From NCBI GenBank assembly GCA_037043455.1, contig JAWPHD010005594.1, forward strand, positions 62,001 through 126,000: 64,000 nucleotides of DNA. The letters are read 5' to 3'. The DNA is from Cyrtodaria siliqua (lineage: Eukaryota > Mollusca > Bivalvia > Adapedonta > Hiatellidae). A model generated the notes under the pieces. The model searched no databases. It worked only from the letters and a program-made list of their open reading frames with translations, and was not told where the DNA came from. Positions within the stretch are counted from its first letter, which is position 1; the number at the start of each line of letters is the position of its first letter. Positions 35,451 to 46,474 of the stretch are shown here, in pieces. A program made the translations under genes and the position numbers.

Positions 35451-36905
35451 GTGCTATTGCCAGAGCCATCTGTTGATCTACGCAAAGCTGTTCAAGATAT
35501 TGTAACTGAAATAATAGGAGAAGAGCAGGCACATGTTACTATCAACCAGAAAGGTACAATAAGTATACCTTGGCCGTCTCGTGGAAATATTCCGTTGTCA
35601 GAATTTACAACGCAGTACTTTTTCACTATATCTTTCCCATGTTTGTTTCCATATGGGCTGGGTGACTATCACATTAATAGACCGCAAACTTGCACTTCTC
35701 TAGCAACCTGGGCTGAACACCTTCTTTGGTACCAGGATGGGAGATTTGCTCATCACAACTACTTTAAGTTTGTTGAGCACAATATCATTATGCGGAAAAA
35801 TGCAATTGATAAAGGAAATTTTATTGTTCGCCAACAACTAGGTGATCAACATATGTCTGTGTCTCAGCTTAAACAAAAGCTTCAAAATGGAGATGATTCG
35901 CTTAGTAAAAAAATTGTTTACCTAAGCGCTACCTTGCGTGGATCAAGTCAGTATTGGTCGCTACGCGCAAAAGAATGGAGAGCTCTCTCACAGTACAAAA
36001 TATCAAAAGGTCAAGGTTTACCATCCATTTTTGCCACTGGGAGCTGTGCCGAGTTTCACTTCAAGCCCCTGAAACGGCTTTTAGGCCTGTATATAGAAAA
36101 AACTTCCGGACAAAAAGCCAACCTTGAAGATCGTTCAATTTTGTTTGAGAAATTGCAACAAAATACACACATTGTTGCTCATTACTTTGATTTAAGGACA
36201 AAGTCCTACTTTGAAGAAGTCATGAAACCAGTATTTGGTGTTGACACATACTGGTATAGGCAAGAATTTGCCAAATCTCGTGGTATGATACACTGGCACG
36301 GTCTTTGTTGGCGATCTGACAGAGAACCACACAATCTGCTATATCAAGCTATAACTGATGGCTTAAATGAAGACGAATGTGCCAAAAAACTTGAACAATG
36401 GGTTGCAATGCAATTTGAACTTACAGCAAATCCTCCTCCTGGAAAAGATGAAGATGGCAATTCTAAAAAAGACCTCTGGCCACCTCCTGAATGTAATGCA
36501 CCTCCACCCCCTGAAAAAACCATTATAAAACTTTTAATGGATGTCAGTTCATCACAGGAATCATTGCTGGAGGATTACTTGCTACTTACAAATAGATTTA
36601 ATATGCACCTTTGTTCCGATTATTGTTTGAAGTCAAAAGGTAAATCAGGTACAAAAGTATGCCGTATGGAGTTTGGGACTTCTGATTTGCCCGGCAAGCA
36701 ACTTAGAGACAATCCAGCATTAGTTAAGGACAAAAATGGATCTCTTCGTCTTGAAATGCCACGTGATCATCCAGTTTTAGTACAACATTCCCGTTATCAT
36801 ACACAAGGTTGGCGGGAAAATGGAGATATTTCTGTAATACTTTCAAAAAGTGATCCTGAAAATCCTGAAAATCCATCAGTTGATGACATCATAGCCACAG
36901 AAAAG
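35451..36905 (+). pseudogene. Helitron-like Rep N-terminal (HUH) module, truncated
   Basis: Frame opens VLLPEPSVDL (GTG here is internal Val, not a start), continuing HVTINQKGTISIPWPSRGN, TTQYFFTISFPCLFPYG and GDYHINRPQ, the start of the Helitron_like_N family. KSRGMIHWHGLCWRS has the HxH metal site (His281 and His283 counted from 35451) of HUH nucleases. A Cys/His-rich NMHLCSDYC...CRMEFG zinc-type segment follows. After VDDIIATEK the family continues with the catalytic Tyr-rich motif; here it is replaced by a junction into much later sequence in another frame, so the Tyr region is deleted and the nuclease cannot work. Confidence 0.9.
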
Positions 36906-37370
36906 TCTTCAGTTCTTTGTACAATTTTGTTTGCAAAGATGGCAAAGTACCGGTATTTTCAGGGTGCTGTACAAATGCAAGTTGGCCATTAGAAGAAGAT
37001 TATTGTCGGACAATGCTTCTTCTTCATTAGCCAAATTGGCGGACAATATCAGATATTAAAGATGACAATGCAACATGGAAAGAAGCAATGGAGCGCTTTT
37101 TAAATCATGAACACTGTCCAAACTACATTAAGGCAGACAAAGACAGACTTAAAGCAAGAAAAAATGCAGCGAATGATGAAGACGATGATGACGATGATGA
37201 TGAACAGTCTTTGCAATTTTCTTCTCAGCAGCCAGATTGGATGGAAGCCATTAAACCAAACATCGAATTTGAGTGTGCAAATGAAGGCTTCAACTATGAT
37301 GACGGCGGAGAAGATCACAATTGGAGCTCCACTTCTCTTCAATATCCCAAAAATCTCGGGACTTTTAATA
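36905..37370 (+). pseudogene. Rep-to-helicase linker, frame-shifted with nonsense codon
   Basis: In frame 2: YNFVCKDGKVPVFSGCC, ASWPLEEDYCRTMLLLH, a TAG at about 37028, PNWRTISDIKDDNATWKEAM, then an acidic DEDDDDDDDEQ run and SSQQPDWMEAIKPNIEFE. The WPL-x-E-x-Y-CRTMLLLH block is standard just before the helicase in these proteins. The open frame from 37088 starts inside this module. A single TAG (probably from a Lys codon) interrupts an otherwise good frame. Confidence 0.82.
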
Positions 37371-38705
37371 TCTGGAGTCACATTGCACAGCTTTTTAAAG
37401 GTTCCTACAACCAATAAAGGTAAAGATTTGACTCCTCCACATGGTTCACTTGGTGAAGAAGTGCAAAGAAATTGCACAGGTCTTTATGTCTTGCTTGTTG
37501 ATGAAAGGTCAATGATTGGAGCAACTACTTTAGGCTGGATGGAATTCAACCGTCGTTATTCAGTATACAAAGGCTCAAACTGTGACAAGTCATGGGGGGG
37601 ACTTCCAGTAGGTGTATTCTTTGATGATCATGTACAGCTTCCTCCAGTTTTAGAGTCGCCTGTCTATGACTGTAAAAGTGTACTGCCTGCAGCATTGCAT
37701 GGTGTTCTTGTTTGGCAAGAATTTTCACAAGCTATATCTCTGAAAACCATCATTCGTCAAAATAGTGATGAGAACGAGTTCAAGGATATGTTACTTGCAT
37801 TAAGAGAGTACAAAGCCACAGTAGACCAAGCAAAATGGCTACAAAAGTTTCAAAGTAGAAACTTGCAGAAAAAGTATGGTGTTCAGTTACTGGAAAACAT
37901 GTCAGAACATGGTTTGCATGTATTCCCTTCACATGCAGAAGTTTGGAATCATAACAAAAGTAAAATTCTCCAAGCTAACAAAAACTTCCCAATTGTAAAA
38001 ATTAAAGCCATATGCAAAGGGAAGCATGCGACATCTGCTGACAGTAACAAAGCCAGTGGACTCTTGTCTACCATCTTTCTATGCAAAACTGCTATAGTCA
38101 TGCTAACTGTGAACTTGTGCATTCCATATGGCTTATATAATGGAGCTATTGGAAAAGTTGTTGACATAGTTTTCCCAGAAAACATAAAAACAACAGAAGC
38201 GTTGCCAACTGTCGTAATGGTGGAATTTCCACAATATTCAGGTCCAGCATTTCTTGAGACTCATCCTAAACTTGTTCCAGTGACCCCTGTTGAAAGAAAG
38301 ATTTACTGCCCTTGTCATTTCTGTAAAAGAAAACAAATACCTCTAACACTTGGATGGGCAACAACCATACACAAGTGCCAGGGTTTAACAGTTGGTGTTG
38401 GCGAGTCTCACAGATATATTGTTATCAATCCTGGGACAAGAAATTTTGAGTCGAGAACTCCAGGAGCTCTATTTGTTGCGCTTTCACGAGCAAAGTCTGC
38501 AGGAAGTAACACTACAGAGCCTGATTTTGCTTGGCATCCATCCATACTTGTTAACGAGGACAGAATTTGTCATAAAGTTAACACAAAACGTGTTCAAGCA
38601 AGATCAAAAGAAATTTCAAGGATAAAACAACTCTGCTGCAATACAGAACATGAATATAACCATCTAAAATTAACAGATGACTTCCTTTTTTCAATTCAAA
38701 ACTAA
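37371..38705 (+). pseudogene. PIF1-type helicase module lacking Walker A
   Basis: Frame 3: GVTLHSFLKVPTTNKG (motif Ia region), LLVDERSMIG (Walker B, DE, about 37490), GGLPVGVFFDDHVQLPPV (motif III, about 37590-37640), GWATTIHKCQGLTV (motif V, about 38355-38395) and FVALSRAKSAG (motif VI, about 38470). PIF1 helicases unwind DNA in rolling-circle transposition. Motif I (GxxGTGKS) should lie between QYPKN of the linker and GVTLHS; it is absent and the frame changes there, so an internal deletion removed the ATP-binding loop. The frame from 37107 to about 37370 is shadow. Terminates normally at TAA 38703-38705. Confidence 0.9.
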
Positions 38706-38801
38706 CAATGTAATGTTCCTAATTTTGAAGAATGAGACAAATTTGCTTTTTTGTTTACTTTTTTCCCACGACATGATGAAAGAAAGGTTTACATTACTGA
38801 T

Positions 38802-38878
38802 GGGTGGGTGATATGATAATCGCTAACCCCGTTACAGTAGTCTTAAATTTTGAGTGGGTGATATGATAATCGCTAACT
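38802..38878 (+). repeat. Iteron-like repeat pair
   Basis: Two copies of GTGGGTGATATGATAATCGC with a following TAAC about 50 bp apart, shortly after the helicase stop. Three variants (GTGGGTGACATGACAGTCGC type) recur at about 40613, 40835 and 40986, bracketing the SGNH gene. Confidence 0.75.
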
Positions 38879-38986
38879 CAATACAAGTAATAAATCCATT
38901 TTTTTTTTATTATTTCAAAATTAGGGAGGTGGAGGATTACATGAAGTTTTCAGTACAGAACTTTCTTGACAGTTAAATTTAACGGA

Positions 38987-39111
38987 GTCCCCATTTCATA
39001 TAAGATTTATGAAATTAGTTTTGAATTATTTACATTTTAACAAGCCTTTTGGCAAGTTAAAATTGAATATAATTCATAACCAGTTTAATAAATCTTATAT
39101 GGGATGGGGAC
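38987..39111. other. 125-bp near-perfect palindrome
   Basis: GTCCCCAT..CATATAAGATTTAT at the left matches the reverse complement of the right end; the two roughly 55-bp arms meet around CAAGCCTTTTGGCAAG, with about 12 mismatches by eye. It could be a foldback transposon or a structural element of the Helitron-like unit. Confidence 0.85.
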
Positions 39112-39549
39112 AAGTTTAAGATCTGTGTATCCATATTTTTTACTAGTATTTAAAAGTGAATGTTACACTTTTTCTTACATTTTACTATATCATCAATAAC
39201 CTTTCTGATTTAAACATTTATTTACACGTCATGATCATATTCATATACAATTTCAGATTTGTTTTTAACATATTTTATCTATACTCTATCTAGTCAAAAG
39301 TTGATAAATTACAATTGCTTCACAGATGGTAGTTCACACATTTTAAGTCATTGCTTTATCACTTATTATGGTTCTGCCCGCAAATCAAGGTCAAGCATAC
39401 CAATATTAACTAAATTTACATAAAACAACAACTGCTTTCTTTTTTATAGGATCAAGGACATACATAACAATACAATCAGTACTTACAAGACATACATACA
39501 TACATACATACAAATATCCAAATATGTAATACATAATACTCATAACACA
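39112..39549. other. AT-rich spacer with CATA tetranucleotides
   Basis: Noncoding. A short (CATA)n tract at about 39490-39512 precedes the SGNH start codon. Confidence 0.5.
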
Positions 39550-40343
39550 ATGGATAAAGAAAGAGAAACTTTAATTTTCGCTTTCGACTCAAGAGGTTAT
39601 GGCCTTCAGGATTATGTAAATAAAAACAAGTTATTTTCTGCCGAAAAATATAATATCAAATACTTGATAAAACCCGGTGCTAAATTTTCCTCGCTACAAT
39701 ATGCTATTGAAAAGCAAATAAAATCGTTATACATACATGAAAACTCAGTGATAAATTTGATAATTTCTGCTGGCATTTGTCAACTAACAGAAAAAATTGA
39801 GCATTTAGGAGGGACAGAGATTGCTTACAACTACTCACCTCAAAAGTTAGAGCAGATTAAACATGATATAACAACTTTCCATGAAATTCTTGCCAAAACA
39901 ATTCAACCTTGCCAATTAAAGATTCAATTTACAACAATTCCGCCAATCTCAATTATAACCTACAGAGATTTTCAAATAAAACGAAACAAGCTTTATTACT
40001 CTATCTTCACTGATCATGACATATCACAAATGCAAAAACAGTTAGAAACACATATTACACAAATCAATTCAGACATTTGCAGCACAAATACTCAGCTCCA
40101 TATTCAGACAATTAGATTCGACAGAGATCTGTTAAAAACACCATTCAAACATAGAGGTAATTAAACAAGAAACAAAAAAGAATTAAAAAATATTCATACA
40201 AAGACTTATATGATGGTGTTCATCCTAATCAAAAGCTAAAAAACAAATGGTTTAAATTATTATGCAAATCAACCATTCTTAAAGAAAATGCGTCTGACAA
40301 TTCTGATTCAGAAGAAAAATCCTGGGATTTCAAAAGATATTAA
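39550..40343 (+). pseudogene. SGNH/GDSL-hydrolase-like gene, one frameshift
   Basis: Starts MDKERETLIFAFDSRGYGL: the D-S of block I (Ser14 as nucleophile). INLIISAGICQLTEKI fits the block II/III region, and after a frameshift near 40155-40160 the next frame reads KKYSYKDLYDGVHPNQKLKN, the D-G-V-H-P block V with catalytic Asp and His. It ends at TAA 40341-40343. Read across the shift the product would be about 260 residues, normal for the fold. SGNH domains occur in some Ngaro/CR1-type retroelements; beside a Helitron-like Rep/helicase it is unusual to my knowledge. Substrate unknown. The last in-frame stop of the first frame is at 40164. Confidence 0.72.
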
Positions 40344-40747
40344 ATAATGTATTCTCTGCACAACTTTGACATCTAGCAATTTAAATTTCTTTTAAAAGTA
40401 GATGTCACCCAAGGGGTTCAACAAAAATAATTTATTATTGGTTTAAACATATTTTATTGCAACATTTACATTAGTTTGCAAAAAGGTTGGGTCACAGTCA
40501 CAAGTTCTACAACATTAGTTACGGCCCGTCCCTATATAGTTTGTTTACAAAATAAATAGTCATTTATTATTGCAGGTAATGCATTTCAAACAAATATTTG
40601 TCAAATATTTGTAAGTGGGTAACATGACAGTCACTAAACATTCATATATTATTGACAGTAAATATATTTAAATAAATTGACAGGATTACATATTTGTAAG
40701 TCGTACAGTTGCTTACCTTAAGTTTACAAACCTTGAATTCGTTTAAT

Positions 40748-41053
40748 GGTCGGTGAGATATTTATTGATCCACTTTTGCTATTGAATAAACTGTTTTTAA
40801 ACATACATTTATTTAAAATAAATTAATATTGCAAGGTGGGTGACATGACAGTCGCGAACCTTTTCATAACAAAACGTCTTTCAAAACAAAGTCAGACCTG
40901 GTGGGTGCGACAATTATTGATCCACTGTCGCTATTGAATAAACTGTTTTCAAACATACACTAAATTTAAAATAAATTAATCTTGCAAGGTGGGTGACATG
41001 ACAGTCGCTGACCTTTTCATTTACAAAAAACCTTCAAAACAAAGTCAGACTTG
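40748..41053 (+). repeat. Two 153-bp tandem units with iteron motif
   Basis: Each unit has ATTGATCCACT, TATTGAATAAACTGTTTT, AAACATACA, AAATTAATxTTGCAAGG, GTGGGTGACATGACAGTCGC and CTTTCAAAACAAAGTCAGAC or a variant. The repeat carries the same iteron-like motif as 38802-38878. Confidence 0.88.
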
Positions 41054-41514
41054 TCACATCATACACAATGTTCCAATCCTGCAACAATCTACAAAGACAG
41101 CCTAGACCTAGATACTCATGATGGCAAGATACACATGGTACAGATCTGATTGTTAAGGTAATTGCATCCAGTTTAAACTGTTTTAACGTTCAGTTAAGTT
41201 GAAATTTGAGATAAAGTGACTGCAGTTGATTTATGCATGCATAGTTTGTGTTATAGTTTCTACCAGCAATACTTTTATTTCAATAATCTTTACTTTCAGT
41301 ATGTTTTTTATTGCATAACTTGTGCAGTGGGATTGTATTAACCCCATGATATATTTATCATATGGCACAAGTGTAATTAATATATCATCAACAGAATCTC
41401 ACATATCTACTATTAAATTTATTAAACTTGTTGCAGCGTCACATCATATATTTTGCCCAACTTGTTTCAGTATTCAGTATGGCCTATTCTTTATAATTAA
41501 AACTTAGGCAATAT

Positions 41515-41724
41515 TTAGCTTCGCCCGTCTTGAGGCTTTGCCTTATTCATATTATTTTGAAAACCAATATTTGTGATATCCCTTTTTGATGATTCTTCCC
41601 TATACAGATTATCAGAATACCCAATCCAAAATTGGCGCCCAAATGTTGGTTTTCCGGTTGGGGCTTCGGAAATATAAAGTACAGGGATTCCTTTATTAAA
41701 ATCTTCTTGAATGACGAGCTGCAT
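41515..41724 (-). CDS. Small unidentified ORF in the right arm
   Basis: 69 codons, MQLVIQEDFNKGIPVLYISE then APTGKPTFGRQFWIGYSDNL. Composition is protein-like rather than repetitive and its terminal codons include the mirrored word ACGGGCGAAGC. No family recognised; it may be a fragment of a longer gene of another element. Confidence 0.25.
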   Translation of the reverse strand: MQLVIQEDFNKGIPVLYISEAPTGKPTFGRQFWIGYSDNLYREESSKRDITNIGFQNNMNKAKPQDGRS

Positions 41725-41931
41725 ATTTGTTTACTTTCTTGCGCGGGGTTTGATGATTTACAACTTCCGGTTTTACGACAATACGTTCTGTATTTTATTA
41801 CTAACTATGGCAGCCTAAATTTGTTTTTAAGAACAATAGCGCAATAGTTAATCATAAACAATATTGTTTAAGTAGTTATTTTACAAAGTTCTAAATTGTT
41901 TCAATTCTGCCAATGAGATCTTGTTTGTCCG

Positions 41932-42028
41932 GGTAAGTTTCTGTATATTTTGGGGCCGTTCTGGAATTCAAAGATTTTCAGGTACGTTTCTGTATACATA
42001 AATGTACCCCGGATACCTTTCTGTAGTA
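41932..42028 (-). repeat. Inner terminal inverted repeat, right
   Basis: Reverse-complement partner of 32098-32199, ending CCTTTCTGTAGTA. Confidence 0.85.
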
Positions 42029-43935
42029 GTATTCCGCACAAGCATTTATTTAAAACAGACAGTTTTTCTTCTGATACTGCACAGGGTGAATTCTGATTAT
42101 CACGTCATATATATAAGAGAGGTTAATGATATTTTATAAATAAATATAAATAATTTAAATATGAACATTACGCTACACAGATTGGAGTTTTAATAATGCG
42201 ATATTCTAAATGCATGTATGTTAAATGTAGTTTGTTTACATCACACAACAATTAGCACATGGCTTCGAAGAAACTTCTTCAAGCTTTTAGAGTAGTAAAA
42301 TTGATTACATATCCATTGTCTGGAAACAATACAAAATATCATGTGTGTTTTTTAAAGTTTTTTTTTAAATATTTATTTTTAAATTATTAAAAATAAAAAA
42401 ATAATTTCATCTTTTTCTTCATTTCACGAGGCATAACAGAAAACTGAGTCAAGTGTTTCTGACAGAAAGGTTTTTTTTTTTTAGTTTATTAAACATAATT
42501 TATTAAATAGTATGACAGTCAAATACCGTCTTTTGAAAACAATAGCATAAAGGCTTTTAAACATACATGATATGCCGTTAAACCACAATCATGCTTGATA
42601 TGTTGATAACTTCTTCAATAAACGACGTTTCAGTTTGCAATTTTGAAAATCTGTTTACACTAATATTGGCTAACATTAACATTGATGGTTGACGTCAATT
42701 TAGCTTAAATTGCCATTTATACCTCCCACGGGTATCGAGTTAGCCTTTTGAGGCATTTCTCTTCTTTTTTTTTTCCAAAAATAAATTATTAGCACAATCA
42801 GTACAATTATATATTGTTAGAGCGCTCTTGCCAATAGCTTATATGTATTATATTATTTATTACATTGATGCAGCCATGATATGTAACTGTGAAATTAAAT
42901 ATATACTACGTGCAACTTCCCCATTTTTCTGTTATCAAGAATGTATAATTTTCTAACAATAAAAATGGATTTTTTTTCAAATGGTATTATATTTAACTGC
43001 AACAAACTAAACACACGATAGACGAATGACGATATAATGGACAGAGACAGAGTTTATTTCCATCTTGAAGTATTGGACTTTTAGATGGAGGTAGAACGTA
43101 GTTTCAGAGGTTGGGGATGCGAGACATTGAAACAGTTATTACATATAAGATCAAAGTAAATTGTCCCTTATAATATAAACAAAGTAAATACTTATAACTA
43201 TAATTTGAAATCAGGACGATTGCTTTTTACATTTTTACATCATAATTCAAATGGAGTTCCAACATACAGTAACACGCCTAAACTACTATCAAGTGCACTA
43301 ACGGCTGCATGACTCGAAAACAAACGAGTTCGTTATTCGCATTATAAATAGTTTCTGTTTCCCTACTTAAAGTGGTAGAGATACTATTTACAAAACTGTT
43401 GTCGTTGGTGTATAACCAAACACAAATCTAGGATCCTTGTAAATCATAAGCGATCTGTTTAGCTTGAAGTTGCAATAGCAAATACCGTTTGTTTAACAAT
43501 ATTATAGGGATAAGAATTATAACTTTGTTCGGTAATATAATATTATCAGAAAAAAAATAGAAATAATATAATCCAAAATGTCCATCGGATGATGCTCAAA
43601 TCGAATGTTATAGGTAGTCAACTGCATAATATACCTACCATGTGCACAGCCCTTACAAAACAAAATCAACATTCGGTCTTTTAGTAAATATAAAATTCAT
43701 TATTATGATAGCGTCAGCATAACCAGACACTCTTAGACTGTGTTCAATCAGTTCTGTATCTTATTCTAAAGACAGTTGTTCAACAAAATATATGTGGCTG
43801 AATTCTGCCAGTATCGTTCAACCTGTGATTGATGGCGGTCGTATCAAGTCAAACACATATACTACTGGCTGTTATCTCATACTTGTAGCTGTTTTACCTT
43901 TTTATCGGTGCGGAATATACTCTGATGGCGAAACA
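42029..43935. other. Intron 1, right arm, no gene
   Basis: AT-rich with T and A runs (about 42355-42480). No domain-like frame. Confidence 0.4.
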
Positions 43936-44370
43936 TACGCGACTGAATTCAGCCAGAACCTTTGTGTGCTTTAAGCATCATACAGGAAAGGTGAAGCAAA
44001 CCAGATCAGTGGAGAAAGTAAAACATGTATTTGCAAGCCCTTGTTGTCCATAGCTGGCTGAATTCAGCCAGTATTGATAAGAAAAAAAAATGTTGGGTAA
44101 AATAAAAAAAGTTTCAATACAGGTTCCAATGCAGCACTAACTAATAATTCACTGTATAACCATATCCGAAAGTTATGCAAAATTAGGCGACTGAATTCAG
44201 CCAGTACCTGTGTGTGGTTAAGTATCATAAAGGAAAGGAGTAGTAAAACAGATCAGCAGAGAAAACAAAACATGTATTTGTAAGCCGTTGCTTTGTTCAG
44301 CTGTCTGAATTCAGTCAATATTGACAAGAAGATAATAGAAAGTTAGGTAAAATAAAACAAGTTCCAAAGC
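43936..44370. repeat. About 250-bp tandem dimer with CTGAATTCAGCCAG words
   Basis: Phrases CGACTGAATTCAGCCAG, CATAxAGGAAAGG, AAACATGTATTTG and GCTGxCTGAATTCAG recur with a shift of about 245 bp. GGCTGAATTCAGCC is a perfect palindrome. Confidence 0.75.
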
Positions 44371-44486
44371 ATCGCTTTGAATTATTAGTTCACTGTTTAC
44401 CTCATCGGAGTGTGGCTGGGTTCAGTCAATTAGCTCTAGGGTAGCACTGTTTACTTATATACAGAGCTAAATTGAGAAAAAACTTA

Positions 44487-44590
44487 AGTTTTAGTGAACT
44501 AAATTGCTAGTTTTCCAACTATTGCAGTAAATTCTCGCAATTTTGGCCCAATCAGAAAAGGGTCAAACCAAATGAGAACGTGTTATATAT
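44487..44590 (-). repeat. Middle inverted repeat, right copy
   Basis: Reverse-complement partner of 30441-30548, lying inside the outer pair and outside the Helitron-like element's terminal pair. Confidence 0.85.
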
Positions 44591-44599
44591 AACACTTGT

Positions 44600-45780
44600 C
44601 TCTCTTTTATATATATATCGTTCGGAATGAAAGCATGTGGCTTAGACGTAGCGGATTCTGAATTTGTAATGTAGTAGAGGGCCTATAATCCTTAAATAAT
44701 ACACCATTACATTTGGTCGAATTTGTCAAATGGATATAAACGTATGATCAACGTATCTTCAACAGGCGTATTTACATGTGAGAATGTAAAAGCAAGCAGA
44801 TTTCAAGTCAAAATTATACTGGGTTAATTATTTTTATATCCATCCCACTTCAAGAGTCTATGTGTGTCTTTAAAGAATGCATTATATTTTAAAAACAATT
44901 CTTGGATGTATAGGCTAGGCGTTATATATTAAAGGGACATACGGCTATCTTGATTTGAAAAAAAATTACTGGCTGCATTACGGTAATTTTTCTACATAAC
45001 TTTCATTTATTCATTAATATTAATTATACGAATAGTATAAAGAAAATTGTGTTTGCATATTAGTAACTGTTGATAATATTGCTCCAATAATATATGTAAA
45101 CTTATGGTAGGATAAAATGAAAAAAAATGAAAAATCAAAATTACATTATTTATTATTTTAATTACAAGTATATTCATGCAGGGTTACACGATATTGGATA
45201 AATCAATCGAGACGCTAATTTTAATGCTTGATAAACATTTCAAGATTTGCGTGTGTTCCTTTAATATAATACTGTAAATATCTAACCGGGCGATACACCA
45301 GTTTGACACGGTCCGAAGGCGTGACCTGTGATCAAAGGAACGTGCTGCGTCATAATTGTGGTAAACATTTTCACAGATGTGAAATTGAGACAAGTATCTA
45401 TGTGACAGGCGGCATCTTCAAAGATCGCGGCAAGTGTCATGGGTCGGAAGCGCGCGTGGCAAATTAGTGTCGACAAATTGGACATAAACAATGTACACGA
45501 TTAAACAGTAATATAAACATAAAACAATTGTGTACATTGGTGTGCTTTATGGATATAGCAGCGATGCACGCGCTTTCTACGACTAGGGGAACCCAGTTTG
45601 TTAAAAAAAAAAAAGATACAGTTGTAATATATACTGGCTATAATTTTAAAATGGATTTATAATTACTTCAGGAGGTACTTCACAAATGTGAGAAGCACGT
45701 TTTTCAACACGTTAGTATGTGGGCACTGACTATATGCATCGTCTTGAGTAACACATGTTTACCGATTTTTTAAATTGTTC
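44600..45780. other. Intron 1 DNA, no gene
   Basis: No coding signal. Frames at 45184-45491 on the minus strand lack domain signatures. Confidence 0.4.
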
Positions 45781-45784
45781 TAGC

Positions 45785-45895
45785 TGGCATATTTCACTAC
45801 CACTCATGAACATTCTCAATCAAACCGAGACTGCACTATTTCGTATGTGTCGTGCTCGGCCGTTTCCAAAGGTCCATTATCATATTCTTTTTATA
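45785..45895 (-). repeat. Hairpin-type repeat copy, inverted relative to 13455-13590
   Basis: The reverse complement carries GGACCTTTGGAAACGGCCG, ACGACACATACGAAAT and the CAGTCTCGG...GAGA hairpin followed by GGTAGTGAAATATGC. Confidence 0.8.
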
Positions 45896-46474
45896 CAGAG
45901 CAATGGAGTGTAAGAATAAACTCAACACACAATTATGTATTGTTTGTCAGCGTTTTAAAAATACCAAAATGCTGTTTATTGTATTTTAGTCAGACTTTAA
46001 TCACAAATAATGATATCACAACTTCAGTTCATACTATTAAACAAATCGGCATAACATGACATGTATTGGTGGCAAAAGCATGTGTCTGGCATGTTTCCTC
46101 GGATTTGTCTGGACTGATACTTTAAATAAATATGTTAACGGCGTTTCATGTACATTCGCAACGAATAGTATGAAAAAGAAGAAGTATACATAATGTATTA
46201 GTTGCGAATGAGATTCATTGTTTGCGTTGCGCATTTAATTTTAAAAAAATTAGTATAATCCGTGAACGCCGATAAGTTATTAAATGTCGCTCACAAAATG
46301 ATTGAGGCTTCGTTCTTTTTCACAACATATATATCATGTTTTAATTCAGTTTGTAATATAAATACCGAGACAATTATCGATCTGTTAGTAGACTTGAGTG
46401 TAAATAGTCCGATAAGCTCCGCCCATTAATTACCTGTATCGATACAAGTATAATAAGCTCTGCCTAAGGTAAAA
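45896..46474. other. Intron 1 DNA, no gene
   Basis: Contains TCCGATAAGCTCCGCCCATTAATTACC (about 46408), reminiscent of dispersed repeats; not assigned. Confidence 0.35.

Larger units (their letters stand above)
32098..42028 (+). mobile_element. Helitron-like element with roughly 100-bp terminal inverted repeats, inactive
   Basis: Within about 9.9 kb bounded by inverted repeats (32098-32199 and 41932-42028) lie, all on the plus strand, OTU, DUF6570-like, Helitron Rep-N and PIF1 helicase modules (33407-38705) and an SGNH-hydrolase-like gene (39550-40343). Helitron Rep plus PIF1 helicase marks rolling-circle transposons; OTU domains are known in Helentron/Helitron2 types. Long inverted termini are not normal for the group, so either this is an atypical family or the boundaries are a second, unrelated repeat pair. 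No target duplication was found beside the inverted repeats. The whole sits in intron 1 of the GNBP-like gene. Confidence 0.7.

Noticed and set aside
35451..35453. GTG as the start codon of the Rep-N ORF
   Set aside because: The GTG is an internal Val codon exposed by the end of the 488-bp insertion; upstream coding continues at 34952.
37107..37370. N-terminal part of the 532-codon ORF as helicase sequence
   Set aside because: The family-like sequence over this stretch is in frame 2 (DRLKARKN, QQPDWMEAI); the frame-3 reading is a shadow.
32098..42028. Maverick/Polinton element on account of size and TIRs
   Set aside because: No DNA polymerase B, integrase, ATPase or capsid-like gene; the genes present are Rep/PIF1 helicase type.
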